64,000 nt of DNA, taken from the NCBI RefSeq assembly GCF_030418315.1, contig NZ_JAUHPV010000006.1:124001-188000 (forward strand), given 5' to 3'. A program made the translations under genes and the position numbers. This document shows, piece after piece, positions 55,073-62,911 of this stretch (the first letter of the stretch is position 1; each line of letters opens with the position of its first letter). The notes under the pieces are model-generated. The model was not told the origin of the DNA. It saw nothing but the letters and a program-made list of their open reading frames with translations, and did no database searches. The stretch is from Demequina zhanjiangensis (GTDB lineage: Bacteria > Actinomycetota > Actinomycetes > Actinomycetales > Demequinaceae).

Positions 55073-55082
55073 ACCCAGCCGA
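55065..55082 (+). terminator. Hairpin at the end of cysM
   Basis: TCGGCTG-AACC-CAGCCGA spans the cysM stop. Perfect 7-bp stem, no T tract. Confidence 0.45.
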
Positions 55083-55089
55083 TCCGCGT

Positions 55090-55107
55090 GTCCGCCAGAT
55101 GGCGGAC
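55090..55107. promoter_or_regulatory. Inverted repeat before the efflux gene
   Basis: GTCCGCCA-GA-TGGCGGAC, 8-bp arms, lies 109 nt before the MFS start and 45 nt before its candidate -10. It looks like a TetR- or MarR-type operator; no such gene is adjacent. Confidence 0.45.
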
Positions 55108-55152
55108 GTGCATGCGCCCATCGGCCGACTGCCGCACGAAGCGCCGTCCTCC

Positions 55153-55158
55153 TAGCGT
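55153..55158 (+). promoter_or_regulatory. Putative -10 element (TAGCGT)
   Basis: TAGCGT in CCTAGCGTCGA, the same wording as at 10299, 57 nt before the MFS start. No clear -35. Confidence 0.4.
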
Positions 55159-55215
55159 CGAATCATCGGATTCACGTAGGCGGGCAACGCCCCGCCGCAG
55201 ACGGAGGTCGGGCCC

Positions 55216-56805
55216 ATGTCTTCCCCCACCCACGCCGCCTCGAGGCCGCGGCTGCTGCTCGTCGGGCTCATCGTCGCGGTATCGATGACCACGATCGACC
55301 AGACGATCGTCTCCTTGGCCGCGCCCACCATCCAGGACAGCCTCAGCGTCGACTCGGACGCGCTCACCTGGATGGTCAACGCCTACCTGCTGGCCACCGC
55401 CGCCGCGTTCCCCGCCGCAGGAAGGCTTGCCGACCTCAGGGGCTACCGACCCACGATGCTCGTCGGAGTCGCCGTGTTCGGCGGCGCATCGATCGCGTGC
55501 GCGTTGACGCCGTCCGGCGCGTCGGCCGCAGCCTTTATGATCGCCGCGCGTGCCGTCCAGGGGATCGGCGCCGCCGTCATGTTCGCCGCGGCCGTGGGCC
55601 TCGTGGTCGCGACGAGCAGCACCGAGCGTCGCGCATCGTCCATGGCACTGTTCTTCGGCTTCACCGGTGCGATGACAGCCCTGGGGCCTGTGCTGGGCTC
55701 GTTTCTCATCGAGTGGTCCTGGCGCGCGATCTTCCTCATCAACGTGCCGCTCGCTGTCGCTTCCGCGGTGATCGTCGCGACGCTCGCGCCCAGAGGGCGG
55801 ACACGGCGCGAACCGTTCGACGCCGCAGGGGCGGTACTCGCCGCGCTCGCGATGGGATGCGTGGTGCTCGCCCTCCAACGGGGCGGCGACTGGGGCTGGA
55901 CGTCCACCAGGATCCTCGTGTGCGTGGGGGTCGGCGTCGCCGCGGCGGCGGGCTTCGTCGCGGTCGAACGCGTCGTCGCGAGGCCGCTCGTGTCGCTCGC
56001 GCTCTTTCGGTCGCGCGCCTTCTCGCTCGCGGCGGTCGCGAGCCTCCTGGGCGCCGCGGTGTTCATCCCGCTCATGCTCTTCCTGTCGGTCTACGGGCAG
56101 CTCGCGCTCGGACGCGACCTGCTGTCCACGAGCGAGCTGCTCGGCGAGTTCTTCCTGGGATTCCTGCTCGCTGCGCAACTGGGCGCGCGACTGTTCGAAC
56201 GGCGAGGGCTGCGGCCCGTCCTCGCCCTCTCGGGCGCGCTCGGGTCGGCGGGGTTCGTCTGGTCGGCGCACGGCGCAGGCGTGCAGGGAGGAATCAGCCC
56301 GATGATGCTGCTCCTCTCAGGGGCTGCCGTCGGGTTCATGTTCTCGCCGTCGGCGACCGCCATGGTCAACCATGCGCGAGGCGCGACCTATGGTGAGGTC
56401 ACCGCGCTCTCCCAGACGATGAAGAACCTCGGTGGCGCGATCGGCATGGCGGCGCTCACCTCACTCAGCACCCGGATCCTCACCTCCGAGCTCACCACGG
56501 CGCTCACGCCGCTCGGGGCCGGCGACGACCAGATCGACAGCATCGCGTCGGCGGTGACGGGGATGACCGCCGACGTCGAGGGGCTCGCCCCGGGCGTGCC
56601 TCCGGAGGTGCGGCTGCAGATCCTCGAGACCGTCAGGGACTCGTACGCCACCGCCACCGCGGGAGTGCTCCTCGCCATGGCCGCAACGATGTCCGTCCTG
56701 CTTCTCCTCGCGTTCGCATACCCGCGTCGACAACCGGGCCGACTTCACGCGCCCGTGGACGGTGATCCGCTCGAGTCCCCTCGATCCGTGCGCAGTTCGT
56801 CCTAG
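55216..56805 (+). CDS. MFS drug-efflux transporter (DHA2, 14 helices)
   Basis: A 529-residue protein of the EmrB/QacA family with 14 predicted helices. MTTIDQTIVSLAAPTIQ is motif D1, WMVNAYLLATAAAFPAAGRL and LADLRGYRP form motif A, and GPVLGSFLIEWSWRAIFLINV is motif C of antiporters. It should export drugs or other lipophilic compounds by proton exchange. The C-terminal part has an extracellular stretch with few charges. An inverted repeat upstream suggests local regulation, and a two-component pair follows 9 nt after its stop. Confidence 0.9.
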   Translation: MSSPTHAASRPRLLLVGLIVAVSMTTIDQTIVSLAAPTIQDSLSVDSDALTWMVNAYLLATAAAFPAAGRLADLRGYRPTMLVGVAVFGGASIACALTPSGASAAAFMIAARAVQGIGAAVMFAAAVGLVVATSSTERRASSMALFFGFTGAMTALGPVLGSFLIEWSWRAIFLINVPLAVASAVIVATLAPRGRTRREPFDAAGAVLAALAMGCVVLALQRGGDWGWTSTRILVCVGVGVAAAAGFVAVERVVARPLVSLALFRSRAFSLAAVASLLGAAVFIPLMLFLSVYGQLALGRDLLSTSELLGEFFLGFLLAAQLGARLFERRGLRPVLALSGALGSAGFVWSAHGAGVQGGISPMMLLLSGAAVGFMFSPSATAMVNHARGATYGEVTALSQTMKNLGGAIGMAALTSLSTRILTSELTTALTPLGAGDDQIDSIASAVTGMTADVEGLAPGVPPEVRLQILETVRDSYATATAGVLLAMAATMSVLLLLAFAYPRRQPGRLHAPVDGDPLESPRSVRSSS

Positions 56806-56808
56806 GGT
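56803..56808 (+). promoter_or_regulatory. -10 element of the histidine kinase gene, leaderless
   Basis: TAGGGT overlaps the end of the efflux gene and ends 6 nt before the GTG at 56815, so +1 would be the G of the start codon. Confidence 0.4.
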
Positions 56809-56814
56809 GAGCAC

Positions 56815-58062
56815 GTGAGGACCCTGCAGGAACAGCCTGCCCAGGAGTGGTCGGTCGAGAGCGCCCACCACGCACGTCGTCGCCTCCGGATGCAGTGGGC
56901 CGTGTTCTTCCTGGTGACCGCCCTCCTCGTCTCAGCGGTCATCGCGCTCACCGAGCACGACGAGGCGTGGCGGGCACCCGTCGCCATCGTCGCGCTCTGG
57001 ATCCCCCTCATCTCGTTCCGTCTCCTCACCTCGTGGTGGTTCACGGTCTCCGACATGACGCGGGAGCCGTGGCGCGGTTGGGCCCACGCCGCCATCGCCA
57101 CGGCCTCCATGGCAGTCGCCACGATCGCTGACTCCGAGTCGCTGATCGCCCTGTTCTACGTGGTGCCCACCCTCTACATCGCGCAGACGTACAGGAGCGC
57201 GCTCGCCTCGACGGTCCTGCTCCATGGAGCGGTCGCCGGGGCAGCGATCGCCACCGATGCGGTGTTCGGCGGCGACACCCGCCTGATCGTGCTCGGAGCG
57301 CTCGGCAGCATCGCCTTCTCCGCCGCCTTCGGCTGGCCCGTCGAGGCGATCGGCATCGCGGCCTACCGCAACGCCCAGCTCGCCGCGCGGCTCGACAGCC
57401 AGCAGCAGGAGATCGCCAGGCTCTCACGCGACCAAGGCGTCGCCACCGAACGCGAGCGGGTGGCACGCGAGCTCCACGACACCGTGACACAGGGACTCGT
57501 GTCGATCCTCGCGCTCAGCAGGGCCGCACGGGAAGCGATCCAGGACGACCCGCGCGCCGCAGACGCCCACCTGGATCGCATCGGGCTCCTCGCCCGCGAC
57601 AGCCTCGACGAGTCACGCCGGGTGGTCGCCGCCGTGCAGCCGGGCCTGCTCGACGGCGCGAGCCTCCACGAGGCGGTCGCCCGCGCCGTCGAGTCCTTCG
57701 CGGACCGCACCGGAGTCGAGGGCGTCGCCGCGCTCGACGCGGACATGCCGCCGCTGCCTCCCGCCACCTCGACCGCTCTGCTCCGGGTGTGCCAGCAGGC
57801 GCTCGCGAACGCCGAGCATCACGCCTGCCCGTCCCGCGTGGAGGTCAGCATCAGACAGTCCGACGGCGCGGTGAGGCTGACGGTGACGGACGACGGCGTC
57901 GGCTTCGATGCGACGGCGCCTCGTCCCGCTCCGGGGCGGGGCCGAGGCCTGCCAGACATGGCGTCGAGGGTCGAGGACCTGGGCGGCGCATTCCTGGTCG
58001 TCTCCCAGCCCGGGAGCGGCACCACGGTCACCGCGTCGATCGATCTGAAGGAGGCGCGGTGA
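56815..58062 (+). CDS. NarL-family sensor histidine kinase
   Basis: A 415-residue sensor kinase. Four to five helices lie in the first 180 residues, with no large sensing domain. A coiled linker leads to the HisKA_3 motif RELHDTVTQGL with phosphoacceptor H221, and the C-terminus has the ATP-binding DDGVGFD and GRGLPDMASRV. The membrane part is the probable sensor, as in cell-envelope stress kinases of the LiaS/DesK type. Start GTG with a -10 just upstream. The stop overlaps the regulator start (GTGA). Confidence 0.9.
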   Translation: MRTLQEQPAQEWSVESAHHARRRLRMQWAVFFLVTALLVSAVIALTEHDEAWRAPVAIVALWIPLISFRLLTSWWFTVSDMTREPWRGWAHAAIATASMAVATIADSESLIALFYVVPTLYIAQTYRSALASTVLLHGAVAGAAIATDAVFGGDTRLIVLGALGSIAFSAAFGWPVEAIGIAAYRNAQLAARLDSQQQEIARLSRDQGVATERERVARELHDTVTQGLVSILALSRAAREAIQDDPRAADAHLDRIGLLARDSLDESRRVVAAVQPGLLDGASLHEAVARAVESFADRTGVEGVAALDADMPPLPPATSTALLRVCQQALANAEHHACPSRVEVSIRQSDGAVRLTVTDDGVGFDATAPRPAPGRGRGLPDMASRVEDLGGAFLVVSQPGSGTTVTASIDLKEAR

Positions 58063-58685
58063 TCTCAGTGGTGCTCGCCGACGACCACGCGATGGTCCGT
58101 GAGGGAGTCAAGGCCGTGCTGGCACGCTTCGACGATCTCCGGATCGTGGGTGAGGCGTCCGACGGGGAGGCCGCGATCGCGCTGGTCGCCGCGCACGATC
58201 CCGACGTCGCGGTCCTCGACCTCCGCATGGCCGGCATGGGCGGGGTGGAGGCGACCAGACGCATCGTCGCGGAGCACGGGCGCACCAGAGTCCTGGTCCT
58301 CACCACGTACGACGCCGACGCCGACATCATCGCGGCGATCGAGGCGGGAGCCCAGGGGTACGTCCTCAAGGACATCGAGCCAGCCGGGCTGGCCGAGGCG
58401 ATCAGAGACACCGCTGCGAGGCGCTCGGTCCTCGATCCGCGCGCCGCTATCGCGATGGCAGCGACGTTGCGGGGCGACGCGCCGCCAGTCCTCTCCGCAC
58501 GCGAGGCGACGGTCTTGACCGGCGCCGCGCAGGGCCTTACGAACGGTCAGATCGCGAGGCGCATGGGAATCGGCGAGGCCACGGTCAAGACCTACCTCGC
58601 GCGCACCTTCGAGAAGCTCGGTGCTCGCGACCGCACGTCCGCTGTCGCGGCGGCGCTCGCGAAGGGGCTGATCGAGCTGCCGTAG
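58059..58685 (+). CDS. NarL/LuxR-family response regulator
   Basis: A 208-residue regulator, partner of the preceding kinase. The receiver domain has D54 as phosphorylation site (AVLDLRMAG), with acidic ADDH at residues 7-10 and Lys in YVLKD. The C-terminal LuxR helix-turn-helix reads LSAREATVLTGAAQGLTNGQ followed by IARRMGIGEATVKTYLARTF. AAGGAGG is 4 nt before the GTG. Likely controls the adjoining efflux gene; inference. Confidence 0.93.
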   Translation: MISVVLADDHAMVREGVKAVLARFDDLRIVGEASDGEAAIALVAAHDPDVAVLDLRMAGMGGVEATRRIVAEHGRTRVLVLTTYDADADIIAAIEAGAQGYVLKDIEPAGLAEAIRDTAARRSVLDPRAAIAMAATLRGDAPPVLSAREATVLTGAAQGLTNGQIARRMGIGEATVKTYLARTFEKLGARDRTSAVAAALAKGLIELP

Positions 58686-58748
58686 CGGGCGCTGCCCGTC
58701 CGCGGCCCGCGATAGTCTCGCCAGCGGATCACACGGAAGGGGACATCC

Positions 58749-59573
58749 ATGAACGTGCTGGTGACAGTGGAGGAGCTCGCAGCGGAGCTGGCGGGGGAGA
58801 ACCCGCCCAAGGTGCTCGACGCGCGGTGGGCGCTCACGCAGCCCGACGGTCGCGACGAGTTCGCGGAGGGGCATGTTCCCGGCGCCGTCTATGTCGACAT
58901 GGAGACCGAGCTCGCCACCCACGGCGAGCCGTCCGAGGGCCGCCACCCCATGCCCACGCGCGAGAGCCTTGAGGAGTCCGCGCGCGCATGGGGCCTGGAC
59001 GACGGCGACCGCGTCGTCGTCATGGATGGCGGACCGTCGTTCGGGGCGGCCCGTGCATGGTGGCTGCTTCGACACGCCGACGTGGACGTGCGGATCCTGG
59101 ACGGGGGCTACGCCGCCTGGGTCGCCGCAGGTCAGACCGTGGAGGCCGGCGCGACGACCCCGGAGCCCGGCTCGATCTCGCTCGGCTGGGGAGTGATGGG
59201 CGTCATCGAGGCCGACGAGGCCGGCGACTACGACGGCCTCCTCCTCGACGCCCGCGCAGGCGAGAGGTACCGCGGCGAGACCGAGCCGATGGATCCCAAG
59301 GCCGGTCACATCCCCGGAGCGGTCAACGCGCCCACCACTGAGAACGCCCAGCCTGACGGGCGGTTCCTCGACGCCGACGCGCTCGCGACCCGCTTCGCCG
59401 CGATCGGCGCGGAGTCAGGGACGACCGCGGTCTACTGCGGGTCCGGCGTGACCGCCGCGCACCAGATCGCCGCGATGGAGATCGCAGGCATCACCGATGT
59501 GGCGCTCTACCCGGGTTCCTGGTCGGCATGGTCGAATCAGGACCGTCCGGTCGCGGTGGGCCCGAACCCCTGA
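58749..59573 (+). CDS. sseA: Sulfurtransferase (two rhodanese domains)
   Basis: A 274-residue thiosulfate or 3-mercaptopyruvate sulfurtransferase. The N-terminal rhodanese domain is inactive (no Cys at the loop MDGGPSFGAARAWW), the C-terminal one has C230 in VYCGSGVTA. The loop CGSGVT fits mercaptopyruvate enzymes; thiosulfate enzymes usually have CRKGVT. GGAAGGGGAC precedes the ATG, and TAGTCT (58713-58718) is a possible -10. Confidence 0.9.
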   Translation: MNVLVTVEELAAELAGENPPKVLDARWALTQPDGRDEFAEGHVPGAVYVDMETELATHGEPSEGRHPMPTRESLEESARAWGLDDGDRVVVMDGGPSFGAARAWWLLRHADVDVRILDGGYAAWVAAGQTVEAGATTPEPGSISLGWGVMGVIEADEAGDYDGLLLDARAGERYRGETEPMDPKAGHIPGAVNAPTTENAQPDGRFLDADALATRFAAIGAESGTTAVYCGSGVTAAHQIAAMEIAGITDVALYPGSWSAWSNQDRPVAVGPNP

Positions 59574-59580
59574 CCTCGAC

Positions 59581-59596
59581 GCCGCCGCGCGGCGGC
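59581..59596. terminator. GC palindrome between convergent genes
   Basis: GCCGCCGCGCGGCGGC, a perfect 16-bp palindrome in the 22-nt gap between sseA and the class IV PLP enzyme, could stop transcription from both sides. Confidence 0.45.
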
Positions 59597-60495
59597 TACT
59601 GCGCGTCCGCCAGCATCCGTCCGATCGCTGATGCGGTCAGATGGGAGTCGACCGCGAGGTGACGTCCGTCGAGAGTGTGGAGCGGGCGCAGCAGGAAGGC
59701 GGAGTCGGTGAGCCACACGGCCTCAGCCTCCGCCAACTCCTCGACCGTGATGTCGCGGTACTCGCACTTCAGGCCGAGCGCCTCGAATGCATCGAAGGCT
59801 GACCGCTGGGCGGTGCCGTGCAGGAGGCCTCCCTCGATGGCGGGGGTCGTCACGGTGTCGCCGTTGCGGATCAGCACAGTTGAACGCGGTGCCTCGAGCA
59901 CGTAGCCGTCGGAGGTCGTGAAGACGACCTCCTCTGCGCCCTTCTTCGCGGCGTGACGCAGCGCCGCCATGTTCACCGAATAGGACAGGGTCTTGGCGCC
60001 CACCGTCAGCCACGGTGCCTCCTGGCCGATACCGAGGGGGTACCCCCGGGTGAGCGTCACCGCGGACGTGCCAGCCATCCGCGGCCCGGTCGGGTCCGGG
60101 AACTCGTAGGCGAGCGCGAACCCCAGCGGCGCGCCGGGAGGGGTCGACGACGCGGCCTCAAGCCCGCGCGTGTAGACCAGCTTGCACAGCACAGTCACGG
60201 GGATGTGGCTGAGCGAGGCGAGCAGCTCGGCGACGGCGAGCTCGACCGCCTTGCGCCACGAGTCGAGGTCGGGTGCGGGCATGTCCATCAGCCGCGCCGA
60301 CTGGGCGAGCCGCTCCAGGTGAGGTTCAAGGTCGTGCATCCGGCCGTGATGGACGCCCACCGACTCGAAGATGCCGTCGCCGCGGGTGAGACCCAGGTCG
60401 GTGGCGGAGGCGAGAGGCGTGGCGGGGTCGATCACCCGAGGTTCGACGGCGGGCATGCCGAGCGCGGGGGACTCGCAGAGGACAAGCGTGCTCAT
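59596..60495 (-). CDS. Class IV PLP enzyme (aminodeoxychorismate lyase-like)
   Basis: A 299-residue fold-type IV PLP enzyme, the group of branched-chain aminotransferases, D-amino acid aminotransferases and 4-amino-4-deoxychorismate lyase (PabC). K168 in GAKTLSYSVNMAA carries the cofactor, and RGDGIFESVGVHHGRMHDLEPHLERL is the conserved N-terminal half (in two runs: RGDGIFESVGVHHGR, then DLEPHLERL). Nearby folC would fit PabC in folate synthesis, but the families are hard to separate. GGGAG precedes the ATG at 60495. Confidence 0.8.
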   Translation of the reverse strand: MSTLVLCESPALGMPAVEPRVIDPATPLASATDLGLTRGDGIFESVGVHHGRMHDLEPHLERLAQSARLMDMPAPDLDSWRKAVELAVAELLASLSHIPVTVLCKLVYTRGLEAASSTPPGAPLGFALAYEFPDPTGPRMAGTSAVTLTRGYPLGIGQEAPWLTVGAKTLSYSVNMAALRHAAKKGAEEVVFTTSDGYVLEAPRSTVLIRNGDTVTTPAIEGGLLHGTAQRSAFDAFEALGLKCEYRDITVEELAEAEAVWLTDSAFLLRPLHTLDGRHLAVDSHLTASAIGRMLADAQ

Positions 60496-60517
60496 GGTGC
60501 TCCCTTCGGTTCCTGCC

Positions 60518-60523
60518 ACGCTA
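60518..60523 (-). promoter_or_regulatory. -10 element (TAGCGT) of the class IV PLP gene
   Basis: On the minus strand TAGCGT lies 22 nt before the ATG at 60495. Confidence 0.4.
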
Positions 60524-60637
60524 GCGGGGCCAGGCTCTGTGAGCGAACGCCCGGGTTCTCGGCGCGCGTTCCTCCTCCCACGTCTGGGCGCGCTCGTGCG
60601 GCCGTGGAAGGATGGGAGTGGCACAAGGAGGCGGACC

Positions 60638-61207
60638 ATGGGGGCAGCGGCCGGTTGGCGCATCGTCAAGGGGCGTGCGCGCTACTGGGACGGCGAGCAG
60701 TGGGTCGGAGGCGACTTCGATCCCGCGACGGTGTCCCCGCAGCTTCTCGCCGAGTCCGCGGGCGTGGCCTCGCCCTCGGTGGAGCGTGCGGTGCGTATGT
60801 CTGCGTCTCCGAGCATCGCCACGTCGACCTCGATGCCCGCGCCGTCGGTGGGCCCCGCGCAGGCTGCGCCGGCACCCTCGTCGGGCTCCGGCATCCCCGC
60901 ACCGCCCGGCTCGAAGGCTGCCGCTCAAGCCCAGGCGAAGGCCACCGCTGAGGCGTGGGCGAACGACCTCATGCACGGGCGCCTGCCTGGATCCATGGAT
61001 CCTTCCGCGCCGCGCGCTGCGCCCGCGCAGGCATCGGCGCCCGCAGCCGGATCGACGCCGATCGGAGCGCCGACGCCCCAGCCCGTGAAGCGTCCGCAGA
61101 CGTCTCAGCGCAAGGGCATCAGCATCGGCCGCATCGTCGGCCTCATCATCGCGGGCTGGTTCCTGTTCAATTTCCTTGGGAGCATCTTCACCGACGTCCT
61201 CCCCTAG
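60638..61207 (+). CDS. Tail-anchored protein with DUF2510-like start
   Basis: A 189-residue protein. The N-terminus WRIVKGRARYWDGEQWVGG is a diverged DUF2510 motif, followed by a 110-residue Ala/Pro/Ser linker and one helix at the extreme C-terminus (IGRIVGLIIAGWFLFNFLG), so the bulk would be cytoplasmic. AAGGAGG precedes the ATG at 60638. Function unknown; two more DUF2510 proteins follow on the other strand. Confidence 0.7.
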   Translation: MGAAAGWRIVKGRARYWDGEQWVGGDFDPATVSPQLLAESAGVASPSVERAVRMSASPSIATSTSMPAPSVGPAQAAPAPSSGSGIPAPPGSKAAAQAQAKATAEAWANDLMHGRLPGSMDPSAPRAAPAQASAPAAGSTPIGAPTPQPVKRPQTSQRKGISIGRIVGLIIAGWFLFNFLGSIFTDVLP

Positions 61208-61269
61208 GGCGTGAACCCCGTGCATGCGGCGACGGCGCCGGTAACATCCCCAGACTGCTCGTCACGTCC

Positions 61270-62193
61270 TCAGGAGAGGCATCGCCCTTCGGCGAGGCCG
61301 TCCGACGCGCTGTAACGGAGCTCGTAGCCGCCATCGGTGACCACCGCGACGCACCAGCCCTGTGGCCCAAATCCCGATTCGTCCAGGAACTGCACTCCCT
61401 CCGAGGCGGGCAGTTCGATCGTCTCGCTGAACTCAGGGTTCGGGTAGAGATGAGCGAATGCCGGGTTGATCAGGTAGGTGTCGTCCTCCTGCCACACGAC
61501 CGGGGGTCCCCAGATTTCGCGCTGTTTGTAGTCGCTCGAGATGCCTGCGAACCACCGCTCGATCACGTCCGCGAGTGCAAGCACATCGGACTCGGCCGCG
61601 GCACGCAGGTCCGCTGAGTCCGCGTCCAAGGTGGGTTCGGGCGTAGCTTCGGACAGGAGGCAGCGGCCCTCGACGGGCCCCGACGTCGGCCGGAACTCGA
61701 CCGCGGTGCCGTTGTCCGCCTGAACCCAGAGGCACCACTGCTCACCATCGCGGCTGAAGTCCCCGAGCACGACGCCTTCGGAGGCCTCTCCCAGGTCGAA
61801 TGCGGTCTCGGCGTCCTCAAGGACATAGCGGTCGCCGCGCTGCACCACGTCGACGGCGGTCGAATCGGGGTTCTCGGAGAGATAGCTCGATACAAGGGTT
61901 CCCAGCATGGCTGCATCCACGTGGGCGGACGTATCGGATTCGAGGCCTCTGAGGTTCGTGACGAGCGCATACGACAGCGCGATGCCGCTGGCCACGACCA
62001 GCAGGACCGCGGCGACGACGATGCCCACGATCGCCTGCCATGAGAGTCCTTGGCGGGTCGGAGAGTCACTCTCCGGAGTTGGTGACGCGGGTGCGGGCAT
62101 CGGGCCGACCGATGGCGTCCAAGCCGTCCCGTCCCAGTACCTGAGCTGGTGCGGTGCGGACGGATCCGGGTACCACCCCGCCTGAGGTGTGCT
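61270..62193 (-). CDS. DUF2510 membrane protein, paralogue of its neighbour
   Basis: A 307-residue protein: DUF2510 motif (GWYPDPSAPHQLRYWDGTAW), short Pro linker, one helix at about residues 50-75, and two similar extracellular repeats ending VEGRCL and AEGRCL, each with a WCLW/WCVA Cys. The first repeat matches the extracellular part of the next gene (NPDSTAVDVVQRGDRYVLED). TTG at 62193 is chosen: it gives a start like the paralogue's and avoids overlap; an ATG at 62229 would overlap the upstream gene by 26 nt. Confidence 0.75.
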   Translation of the reverse strand, partial: STPQAGWYPDPSAPHQLRYWDGTAWTPSVGPMPAPASPTPESDSPTRQGLSWQAIVGIVVAAVLLVVASGIALSYALVTNLRGLESDTSAHVDAAMLGTLVSSYLSENPDSTAVDVVQRGDRYVLEDAETAFDLGEASEGVVLGDFSRDGEQWCLWVQADNGTAVEFRPTSGPVEGRCLLSEATPEPTLDADSADLRAAAESDVLALADVIERWFAGISSDYKQREIWGPPVVWQEDDTYLINPAFAHLYPNPEFSETIELPASEGVQFLDESGFGPQGWCVAVVTDGGYELRYSASDGLAEGRCLS

Positions 62194-62203
62194 CAACGTC
62201 TCC

Positions 62204-62776
62204 TCATCCCCTTGCCGCGCAGCGGCCATCCGCGAGCCCCGTGTCGGAGTCGTAGGCGACGGCATGCCCGTCCTCGGTCTCAAGCCACAGGCACCAGTGC
62301 GTCGTGCTGTCCATCGTGAAGTCTCCGAGCGTCACGCCCTCGGAGGCGGACGCGAGCGTGTAGGAGTGCTCGCCGTCCTTGAGGAGATAGCGGCCCTCGA
62401 CCTGAACGATGTCGAGTCCGGTCGAGTCGGGGGAGTTGATCAGGTATCCGCTGATCTCAGTCGCGAGGCCCATCGCGTCGGCGCGGACGGCCGCATCCGA
62501 GGCCCGCTCCCGTTGGGTGAGGAACGCCGGGATGGCGATCGCGGCCAGGAGGCTGAGGATGCCCACGAGCGCCGCCACGACGATCAAGGCGATGACGGCC
62601 GGGTGAAGGCCCTTGCGCGTCGACGTGACCACGGCGCCGCCCTGCTGGGGCACTCCAGGGGAAGCGCTCGGGACGGGTGCGACGTGCGTCGTCCACGCCG
62701 TCCCATCCCAGTACCTGAGCTGCTGCGGTGCGGACGGATCCGGATACCAGTCGGCGGGCGGGCTCGTCTCGGTCAT
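62204..62776 (-). CDS. DUF2510 protein with pilin-like helix
   Basis: A 190-residue protein: DUF2510 motif (ADWYPDPSAPQQLRYWDG), a linker, and a hydrophobic helix that ends AIAIPAFLTQRERASDAAVR, strikingly like the N-terminal helix of type IV pilins (IPxFLxQRxxAxDAA). The extracellular part carries NSPDSTGLDIVQVEGRYLLK and ends DGRCAARG. There is no prepilin peptidase site before the helix, so it is not a standard pilin. GGGGGA precedes the ATG. Cotranscribed with the paralogue 10 nt downstream. Confidence 0.8.
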   Translation of the reverse strand: MTETSPPADWYPDPSAPQQLRYWDGTAWTTHVAPVPSASPGVPQQGGAVVTSTRKGLHPAVIALIVVAALVGILSLLAAIAIPAFLTQRERASDAAVRADAMGLATEISGYLINSPDSTGLDIVQVEGRYLLKDGEHSYTLASASEGVTLGDFTMDSTTHWCLWLETEDGHAVAYDSDTGLADGRCAARG

Positions 62777-62817
62777 GGTTCCCCCTTCGCACCGCACCCC
62801 CGGCGGCGGGCCCAGAC

Positions 62818-62823
62818 TAGCGT
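62818..62823 (+). promoter_or_regulatory. Putative -10 element between divergent genes
   Basis: TAGCGT reads towards folC (94 nt before its ATG). The overlapping minus-strand TAGTCT could serve the DUF2510 gene. Which is used cannot be told. Confidence 0.35.
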
Positions 62824-62911
62824 CGCTGAGGCTTCGCCAAGAGGCACCCGGCGCCGTGTCTCGCGCAGGTGTCAGGGTCACCGGGTCCGTGTTCATGGGA
62901 CACTTGTGCCC

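Noticed and set aside
56815..58685. DosRS pair controlling the hydrogenase
   Set aside because: The kinase has membrane helices and no GAF haem domains as in DosS/DosT, so the local pair is not a convincing DosRS.
62204..62776. True type IV pilin
   Set aside because: No prepilin peptidase site directly before the helix, and a DUF2510 module precedes it.
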